From the NCBI RefSeq assembly GCF_012295525.1, contig NZ_CP051167.1, forward strand, positions 1 through 64,000: a DNA stretch of 64,000 nt, given 5' to 3'. A program made the position numbers and the translations under genes. Source of the stretch: Oxynema aestuarii AP17 (lineage in GTDB: Bacteria; Cyanobacteriota; Cyanobacteriia; Cyanobacteriales; Laspinemataceae). Below, in pieces: positions 57,875 to 64,000 of this stretch. The stretch's first letter is position 1; each line of letters opens with the position of its first letter. The notes below the pieces were generated by a model. It was not told the origin of the DNA. It did not search any database and worked only from the letters and a program-made list of their open reading frames with translations.

Positions 57875-59254
57875 ATGCAAAATCCTCGCCAAATTGCCTT
57901 CTTAGCCCTTCGCGATCTCGATCGCCGGGGGACGTTTGCCGATGTGACCCTCGATCGCGCCTTGAAAAAGGTCTCCGGGACGGGCGATCGCGCCTTGTTG
58001 CCCCTCGATCGCCGTTTGGCGACTGAATTGGTCTACGGCTGCATTCGACGGCGGCGATCGCTCGATGCGGCGATCGACCAGTTTGCGAAAAAACCTGCGG
58101 ATCGCCAACCGCCGGATTTACGGTGGATCCTGCATCTGGGCCTTTACCAACTGCGCTATCTCGACGATATCCCGGCTTCGGCGGCGGTGGATACGACGGT
58201 GGAGTTGGCGAAAACGAATGGGTTGAAAGGGTTGGCGGGTTTTGTCAATGGCTTGTTACGTCAGTACCTGCGGGCGGCGCAGGCGGCAGCCTCCGGGGAT
58301 CCCCTACACCTGCCCGAGGAGCCGATCGCCCGGCTGGCAGTGGCTCACAGTTACCCCGATTGGATCGTAGCGAATTGGGTGGAACGGTTGGGGGTGGAGG
58401 AAGCGGAACAATTGGCGCAATGGTTCAATCGATCGCCGAGTATCGATCTGCGAGTCAATCCCCTACGCACGGCGATCGCCACGGTAGAATCGGCCTTTCA
58501 AGGGGCGGGGATCGAAGTGATGCGGGTTCCCCACGTACCGCAAGCCTTGCGCCTCAAAAGTGGGGCGGGGGCGATCGCCAATTTGCCCGGATTTAACGAG
58601 GGCTGGTGGACCGTTCAAGATAGCAGCGCCCAATTGACCAGTTATTTACTCGACCCGCAGCCCGGAGAACTGATTATCGATGCCTGTGCGGCTCCCGGGG
58701 GGAAAACTACTCATATTGCCGAGTTGATGGGCGATCGCGGTACGATTTACGCTTGCGATAAAACGCCCTCTCGGCTGAAAAAAGTGAAAGAAAATAGCGA
58801 TCGCCTCGGCTTGCACGCGATCGAAGTGTTAGCCGGAGACAGTCGCGAATTCGCTCAATTCGACCGTCGGGCCGATCGCGTCTTACTCGATGCCCCCTGT
58901 TCCGGATTGGGAACCCTGCACCGTCGCGCCGATGCCCGTTGGCGCCAAACCCCCGACAATCTCGTACAGTTAGCCCAACTGCAAGGGGAACTGTTAGCCA
59001 AAACGGCTCAATGGGTGAAACCCGGTGGAGTGCTGGTTTACGCGACTTGCACCTTGCACCCCCTGGAAAATGAAAAACCGATACGCGACTTTTTAGCGAC
59101 TCATCCGGACTGGGCGATCGAAGTCCCTCCCGCGAGCAACCCGGCGGCACACTTCGTCACGTCCGCAGGTTGGCTCGAAGTCTGGCCCCATCGTTACGAT
59201 CTCGACGGTTTTTTCATGGTGCGACTTCGGAAAGCCCCAGATGCATCGGAGTAA
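57875..59254 (+). CDS. rsmB: 16S rRNA (cytosine-967-C5)-methyltransferase
   Basis: 459 residues. An N-terminal NusB-like domain (about 1-140, AFLALRDLDRRGTFADVTLD) precedes the RsmB/Sun methyltransferase domain. SAM motif I is IDACAAPGGKTTHIAELM. The two cysteines are Cys342 (DAPCSGLGTLHRR) and the nucleophile Cys392 (YATCTLHPLEN). It methylates C967 of 16S rRNA. It follows the carbonic anhydrase gene by about 100 bases. Confidence 0.95.
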   Translation: MQNPRQIAFLALRDLDRRGTFADVTLDRALKKVSGTGDRALLPLDRRLATELVYGCIRRRRSLDAAIDQFAKKPADRQPPDLRWILHLGLYQLRYLDDIPASAAVDTTVELAKTNGLKGLAGFVNGLLRQYLRAAQAAASGDPLHLPEEPIARLAVAHSYPDWIVANWVERLGVEEAEQLAQWFNRSPSIDLRVNPLRTAIATVESAFQGAGIEVMRVPHVPQALRLKSGAGAIANLPGFNEGWWTVQDSSAQLTSYLLDPQPGELIIDACAAPGGKTTHIAELMGDRGTIYACDKTPSRLKKVKENSDRLGLHAIEVLAGDSREFAQFDRRADRVLLDAPCSGLGTLHRRADARWRQTPDNLVQLAQLQGELLAKTAQWVKPGGVLVYATCTLHPLENEKPIRDFLATHPDWAIEVPPASNPAAHFVTSAGWLEVWPHRYDLDGFFMVRLRKAPDASE

Positions 59255-59268
59255 ATTCTCAAGGGGAA

Positions 59269-59287
59269 AGCGGGCGAGATGCCCGCT
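59269..59287. repeat. Second GCGGGC hairpin
   Basis: Arms AGCGGGC/GCCCGCT around GAGAT, 14 bases after the rsmB stop; same family as 32103-32121, whose loop and flanks are similar (AAGATGCCCGC). Confidence 0.6.
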
Positions 59288-59321
59288 CTACGGACAATTT
59301 ACCTTTTGCCTGCCAACTCCC

Positions 59322-59522
59322 TTACGAGTTATCACCTTCATCCTTATCCACTTTTGGAATAAACCCGGGACGGTCTTTTCCTTCCCAACCGGGGGGACGT
59401 TTGGAGTTGTACCAGGCGATCGAACCGATCGCCACGGCGGCAATAAAGCCGACGACGTAAACGGCAGTAAACGGGAGAAAATCGCCGGATGAAGCGGCTG
59501 CGAATGGCATCAAAATGTTCAT
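59322..59522 (-). CDS. Small membrane protein, probably photosystem II assembly protein Psb35-like
   Basis: 66 residues from ATG 59522 (MNILMPFAAASSGDFLPF). One membrane helix (AVYVVGFIAAVAIGSIAW) is followed by YNSKRPPGWEGKDRPGFIPK. The helix-YNSKRP-GWE pattern is what I recall for cyanobacterial Psb35, a small protein that stabilises the CP47 module of photosystem II. Sequences upstream of this ATG are out of context. Confidence 0.5.
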   Translation of the reverse strand: MNILMPFAAASSGDFLPFTAVYVVGFIAAVAIGSIAWYNSKRPPGWEGKDRPGFIPKVDKDEGDNS

Positions 59523-59755
59523 AAAATCGTCGATTGCGACGCAAACCCCAGGGCGGGCAATGACTGCCTTCTGGGTGGTAGCCGCACCTCCTAATCGCAA
59601 AATGTTTAAGCGGTTCGAGCATCTGTCGGCGTGGCTCCAAGTCAGTCTCGCGCCCTCACCAAACGGAGAGCAACAGACCCACAACGATCGCCACGCTCTA
59701 GAGCCGCACGAGGCTGACTCAAAAACAGAAGCTCCTCTTTACCTAGGATACTTCT

Positions 59756-62050
59756 TTAGTAGTTGGAATAAGTATATCCATCGGTAGATTCTTGCTGCGC
59801 TCGGGCATTATCGGGGGTGGTATCCCCGTAAATGACGCTGTTGGGTTGGACGGGTTGGGCTTTAATCGTCGGTTGGCGATCGTACAAATTCTCCGGCAGT
59901 TCGGGGAATTCTTCCACGGGCATTTCCTCGACCGCTTCTTTCATAAACTGCCGCCAAGTGAACGCTGCGGTCGAACTGCTGCCCCAGGTCGGATAGCTGT
60001 CGTCATTGCCGAGCCAAACCCCGGTGACCATTTGAGGAATATAGCCGATAAACCACAGGTCGCGGGCTTCGTCCGAGGTTCCGGTTTTTCCGGCGACGGG
60101 ACGGTCTACAAGTTGGGCGGCGGCTCCAGTTCCGTACTGCACCACGGGTTCGAGCATCCAATCCATAATGGCGGCAGTTTCGGGATCGACGGCTTGTTGC
60201 GGTTGGTGTTTGGCTTCGTAAAGCACTTGACCTCGGCGGTCGATGACGCGGGTAATGCCGTGGGGTTCGACATGTTTGCCTTTGGCGGCTAAGGTTCCGT
60301 AAGCGCTGGTCAGTTCGAGTAAGTTGACTTCGTTGCCGCCGAGAGCGAGGGAGTAAACCGGTTTGAGTTCGGATTTAATCCCCATTTTGTGGGCGAGTTC
60401 GATGGTCGGCTCGAATCCTACATCCATGAGGACTTTGACGGCGACGACGTTAATCGAACTGGTGAGGGCGTCGCGCATGGAGATCCAGCCGCGATAGGTG
60501 CCGCCGAAGTTGCGGGGTTTGTAGCCGTCTACGGTAAAGTTGGCGTCTTCGTAGCCGTCGGTGGGGCTTAATCCGGAGGCGATCGCGGCGGTATAGACAA
60601 AGCCTTTGAAGGTAGAACCGGGTTGCCGTTGGGCTTGGGTGACGCGGTTGAATTCGCTGTCTTCGTAATCGTAACCGCCGACCATGGCTTTAATTTGGCC
60701 GTTGCGCGGGTCGATCGCCACCAAGGCGGCTTGATCGAATCCCTGGCTGGCTCCGTCGATTTCTACGGCTTCTCTGACGGCAGTTTGAGCGATTTTCTGC
60801 CATTTGAGATTGAGGGTAGTTTCGACGGTCAATCCTCCCATTTCCAGAATTTCCGGGGAGAGCTGTTTGGGTAACTGTTTCTGAATGTAGGAAGCAAAAT
60901 ACGGCGCTTCGACTTGCAGGCGTTTGGGGACGCTGGCTTTGACTTTGAGGGGGTCTCGGCTGGCGCGTTCGGCTTCGGCGGGGTCGAGGCTGCCGACTTC
61001 GACCATGCGTTTTAACACTAAATCGCGTCGCTCTCCGGCGAGTTGCGGGTTGACGAGCGGGGAATACACGCTCGGTGCGGGGGGCAGTCCGGCGATCGTT
61101 GCCATTTCGGACAGGGTCAGTTCGCTCACTTTTTTACTGAAATAGACCCAGGCGGCATCGGCGACGCCGTAAGCGCCCGATCCCAAATACACAATATTGA
61201 GATAGCGCTCTAAAATCTGCTCCTTGTTCATTTTCTGCTCGATCTTGCGCGCGAGCAGGGCTTCGCGCAATTTGCGAGCCATGGTGCGCTCTTGGGTCAG
61301 GAAGACGACCCGGGCCAGTTGCTGGGTGATCGTGCTGCCGCCTTGGACGAGTTCTCTGGCGAGGAGGTTGGAGACGACGGCGCGAAAAATGCCTTGGTAG
61401 TCCACGCCGTCATGTTCGTAAAAGCGACTGTCTTCGGAGGCGATAAAGGCGTCGATCAGGGGTTGGGGGATGTCTTCGATTTCGAGTTTGTCCCGGGTCG
61501 CCGGACCGCTTTGTTGCAAAATGGTGCCGTCGGCGGCTTGAATGGCGATCGTTCCGTCGCGCACGAAGGTAAAAATTTCGGCGACATCGGGCAGGTTGCG
61601 GTTGAGATACCACAGGGCGATCGCCCCGCTTCCGGTTCCGGTGGCGACGGTGACGACTCCCACGCCGACCCAAAAACGGGGTCTTCGATACAGGGGCGGT
61701 CCTTGAGGGGGTTTCCACGCCTGTTTGAGGCGCGCGAGCCACTGTCGAGCGGGATTTCCCGGTTTATCTGAGTTTTTATCGGAATTGGTCTCGGGAGCGT
61801 CGGCACTCGCTTCGTCCCGATCGCTCGGTTCGAGGGAATCGGTCGGTTCGGAGGGGCTGGATTGACCCTCGGCTGTCGCGGGCGGCGTGTCTCTAAGATC
61901 GACTGAAACGCTAGATTCAGCAGATTCGCTCATAATTGGTTCGGGTTCGGCTGCGGTTGGATCGGCGGTTGGATCTTTTGATGCTTCGGGCGATCGGGTT
62001 CGAGTGAATTTTGCTGAAAACTCTTTCATCCTAGAGAAAAACTTAGCCAC
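59756..62050 (-). CDS. Class A penicillin-binding protein (PBP1A-type)
   Basis: 764 residues from GTG 62050, six bases after AGGAG. An acidic disordered N-terminus (about 20-100) precedes one membrane span (126-148). The GT51 transglycosylase domain has the catalytic Glu206 in SEDSRFYEHDGVD. The transpeptidase domain has Ser479-T-F-Lys482, Ser532-I-Asn534 and KTGTSDE. It polymerises and cross-links peptidoglycan in the periplasm. The tail is Pro/Gln-rich. It is on the same strand as chlG, 184 bases downstream of that gene. Confidence 0.95.
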   Translation of the reverse strand: MAKFFSRMKEFSAKFTRTRSPEASKDPTADPTAAEPEPIMSESAESSVSVDLRDTPPATAEGQSSPSEPTDSLEPSDRDEASADAPETNSDKNSDKPGNPARQWLARLKQAWKPPQGPPLYRRPRFWVGVGVVTVATGTGSGAIALWYLNRNLPDVAEIFTFVRDGTIAIQAADGTILQQSGPATRDKLEIEDIPQPLIDAFIASEDSRFYEHDGVDYQGIFRAVVSNLLARELVQGGSTITQQLARVVFLTQERTMARKLREALLARKIEQKMNKEQILERYLNIVYLGSGAYGVADAAWVYFSKKVSELTLSEMATIAGLPPAPSVYSPLVNPQLAGERRDLVLKRMVEVGSLDPAEAERASRDPLKVKASVPKRLQVEAPYFASYIQKQLPKQLSPEILEMGGLTVETTLNLKWQKIAQTAVREAVEIDGASQGFDQAALVAIDPRNGQIKAMVGGYDYEDSEFNRVTQAQRQPGSTFKGFVYTAAIASGLSPTDGYEDANFTVDGYKPRNFGGTYRGWISMRDALTSSINVVAVKVLMDVGFEPTIELAHKMGIKSELKPVYSLALGGNEVNLLELTSAYGTLAAKGKHVEPHGITRVIDRRGQVLYEAKHQPQQAVDPETAAIMDWMLEPVVQYGTGAAAQLVDRPVAGKTGTSDEARDLWFIGYIPQMVTGVWLGNDDSYPTWGSSSTAAFTWRQFMKEAVEEMPVEEFPELPENLYDRQPTIKAQPVQPNSVIYGDTTPDNARAQQESTDGYTYSNY

Positions 62051-62234
62051 GTCAACTCCTCACACGCCAACCACGAGCAAACCCGTTATTGGGTTTTATT
62101 TTAGAACCTCGTTTGGAGATTTGCATTTTTCAATCTCGCCAATTTTAAATACCAAGCCGGAACGGCTAAGTTCCGGCAAGGGTAAAATTTAAAAAAGTTA
62201 TCAGTCGCTATCGAGAATCGAAGGGCGATCGCCC

Positions 62235-63281
62235 CTACACGGCGTGTCCGATCGCCAAGGCGGTGACGAGCATTCCAATCACGAGGAATGGTTGGGCGCT
62301 GGCTTGATATTTAACGTCATTTTCGAGGGGATCGCGCAAGAAATACATATCCTGGAAAGTAATTTGAGGAATGACCAACAAGATCAAAATCGCGGCGTAC
62401 AAATTCTGATGAATGCTCATCAAATATCCGGCGATCGCAAACTGGAACAGGTCGATCGTCAGTACGCAAATCCACGCGGCTGTAGTCACCCCAAACATCA
62501 CCGGGAGGGATTTTAAGCCCAGTTGTTCGTCTCCTTCCACACTTTTGAAGTCGTTGACGATCGCAATCCCCAATCCGGCCATACTGTAAACCAGGGTGAC
62601 GACAATGATGGTGGTATTGAGTTCCCCGAACAATGCTTGTCCGGCCCACCAGGGTAAGGCGATGTAACTCGAACCCAAAGCATAATTCCCCAACCAGCCG
62701 TTTTTCTTGAGTTTGAGCGGCGGCGCGGAGTAAATGTAGGACAGGAACGACCCGCCAATGGCTAAGGCGGTAATCGTGGGAAATTCGTGACCCGCCCACA
62801 AGTCTAAGGCATAGGCGACGCCGATCCCGCCGAGGAGAAGGACCCAAATTTGGGTGACGACTTGGGGAACGGAAATGGCGCCGGAGGGAATCGGACGGTA
62901 AGGTTCGTTGATGGCGTCGAGGTCGCGATCGTAAAAATCGTTGATCGTTTGGGTGTACCCCGCCAGCAACGGTCCGGACATCAGCATACAAGCGGCGGCG
63001 ATTAACAGGTGTTCGAGTTTCCACTCGTAGTTCCCGGAGGCGGCGGCCCCGCAGACGACCCCCCAAATCAAAGGGATCCAGGTGATCGGTTTCATCAACT
63101 GCAGGCGGATTTTCCAGATCGAGGTTTCGCGGACGTCGGCCCCTTTCATTCCCAACATTTGCCGGGTTTTGGCACTGCGATTTTCTTCCGGTTTCCCGGG
63201 GGGTCGGGTGTTGTCCGTCGGTTGCGCTTTGTCTGGGGCTGTATCGATCGGGTTTGACTCGGGTGCGGGCGGGTTAGACAT
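62235..63281 (-). CDS. chlG: Chlorophyll synthase ChlG
   Basis: 348 residues from ATG 63281; a TTG nine bases upstream is less likely. UbiA-type prenyltransferase with about nine membrane spans. The diphosphate-binding motif NDFYDRDLDAINEPYRPIPS is conserved, as is the second motif DFKSVEGDEQLGLKSLPVMF. It attaches phytyl or geranylgeranyl to chlorophyllide in the thylakoid membrane. An unusual N-terminal extension (about 1-45) is rich in Pro, Asp and Asn. Confidence 0.96.
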   Translation of the reverse strand: MSNPPAPESNPIDTAPDKAQPTDNTRPPGKPEENRSAKTRQMLGMKGADVRETSIWKIRLQLMKPITWIPLIWGVVCGAAASGNYEWKLEHLLIAAACMLMSGPLLAGYTQTINDFYDRDLDAINEPYRPIPSGAISVPQVVTQIWVLLLGGIGVAYALDLWAGHEFPTITALAIGGSFLSYIYSAPPLKLKKNGWLGNYALGSSYIALPWWAGQALFGELNTTIIVVTLVYSMAGLGIAIVNDFKSVEGDEQLGLKSLPVMFGVTTAAWICVLTIDLFQFAIAGYLMSIHQNLYAAILILLVIPQITFQDMYFLRDPLENDVKYQASAQPFLVIGMLVTALAIGHAV

Positions 63282-63946
63282 ATCAGGCAATTAGAATCTT
63301 GGGTAACTTGGCACTGGATCTCAATGATTTTATCGAAAACGAAAATTCTGCGCGAACAAGAGACGACAATTTGCAAGTTGAGCGATGGCGCGATCGCGGG
63401 GCGGGTCGTGCCATCGCCCGTCCCTTTTTAGGGAGAGTTGTGTAAAATATATATATGTTACACTTAAAGATAAAATATTGACTTTACTAAATAAGTGTAA
63501 ATAAATGTAAGAAGTTTGAGGGAGTCACGATCGCCCCAGCGCGTCAATCACCCGAAGCACCGGGCGATCGCGCAGTTACCTCGATTGGCGATCGCTCTAA
63601 AACGATCCGATCGCGCAAATCTCCTCTCAAACTGGCAACTTTTGACTGTTTTCGCCGCCAAAAGCCCATAAATGCCGGGATCGCGCTCTTGCCAAGTCAA
63701 GAGAGTCTTCCTACAATGAACTCATTAATTGAAAATTATTATCAACTACTATCCGTCAAAAGGTAACGGTTTATTTCATTGCTTTATAGCTGTAGAAGAC
63801 GCGAAGACGGGATCTTAATTGCTAAAAATTGTTATTTTTTAGGCTTTAAACGATTTTTATTGTCAAATAGTGATAGGGTAATAAATCAAGAGTTTTTCCC
63901 CTACAAGTAATGAGAATAACTCCGAATTAATAGAGAGGTCAGGGAA
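63282..63946. other. AT-rich intergenic region at the right edge
   Basis: 665 bases upstream of chlG and of the partial gene at 63947. It contains ATATATAT and an inverted repeat TTACACTTA/TAAGTGTAA (63458-63466 and 63492-63500), which may be an operator. No coding frame or RNA gene was recognised. Confidence 0.5.
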
Positions 63947-64000
63947 ATGAAACAGCCGTATCGATCGCGAACCCATCGGTCTGAAAACCACCTCAAAAGA
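63947..64000 (+). CDS. Partial gene cut by the window edge
   Basis: Open frame from ATG 63947 to the edge, 18 codons beginning MKQPYRSRTHRSENHLK. A possible ribosome-binding sequence (AGAGG) lies 10 bases upstream. The basic, polar start does not identify a family. Confidence 0.4.
   Translation, partial: MKQPYRSRTHRSENHLKR

Overview
The window is a stretch of a cyanobacterial chromosome. It carries petL (cytochrome b6f), chlG (chlorophyll synthase), a probable Psb35-like photosystem II assembly protein, a TIGR02652-type protein and very many copies of the cyanobacterial HIP1 octamer GCGATCGC. Intergenic heptamer-type repeats (TCTAAAA/TTTTAGA) and relics of IS200/IS605 elements suggest a filamentous, Oscillatoriales-like strain, but the species cannot be fixed from the sequence alone.

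Layout: 1-4.7 kb holds dnaA, a four-CBS histidine kinase and aroB. 4.7-6.6 kb is a nest of IS200/IS605 sequence: an intact-length TnpB without zinc-ribbon cysteines, next to the N-terminal stump of another TnpB. petL, an MFS transporter and a GH74-like secreted glycosidase follow. 10.9-29.2 kb is an exopolysaccharide locus with an O-antigen ligase/polymerase, a Wzx-type flippase, GT2, GT4, GT-A-like and WecG/TagA transferases, two methyltransferases, a Wzc-type tyrosine autokinase and a Wza-type export protein. It is interrupted by an ilvD of enterobacterial type and a decayed glycosyltransferase. 29.4-37.9 kb is mixed: GlsB-type membrane protein, TPR protein, L,D-transpeptidase, secreted proteins, an SGNH/DUF1574-like lipoprotein whose 5' end is built on an orphan IS right end, and an M48 protease.

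37.9-43.6 kb (minus strand) is an operon for a Na+-type N-ATPase in the order atpD-C-Q-R-B-E-F. The usual last two genes, atpA and atpG, are absent and a NifV/HMGL-like lyase sits in their place. A 14-repeat WD40 protein lies just upstream. The rest holds an RND permease without its adaptor, an FMN reductase, map, a response regulator, a cupredoxin plus SafE-like membrane protein pair (probably copper-related), VOC and TIGR02652 proteins, an internally deleted TnpB, a gamma-carbonic anhydrase, rsmB, a class A penicillin-binding protein, chlG and a partial gene at the right edge.

The most unusual features are the split N-ATPase operon, several scattered IS200/IS605 right-end (omega-RNA-like) hairpins including one fused to a gene start, a helical module shared by two genes on either side of the M48 protease, and the GH74-like enzyme at the edge of the polysaccharide locus. 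No CRISPR array, rRNA or convincing tRNA was seen.
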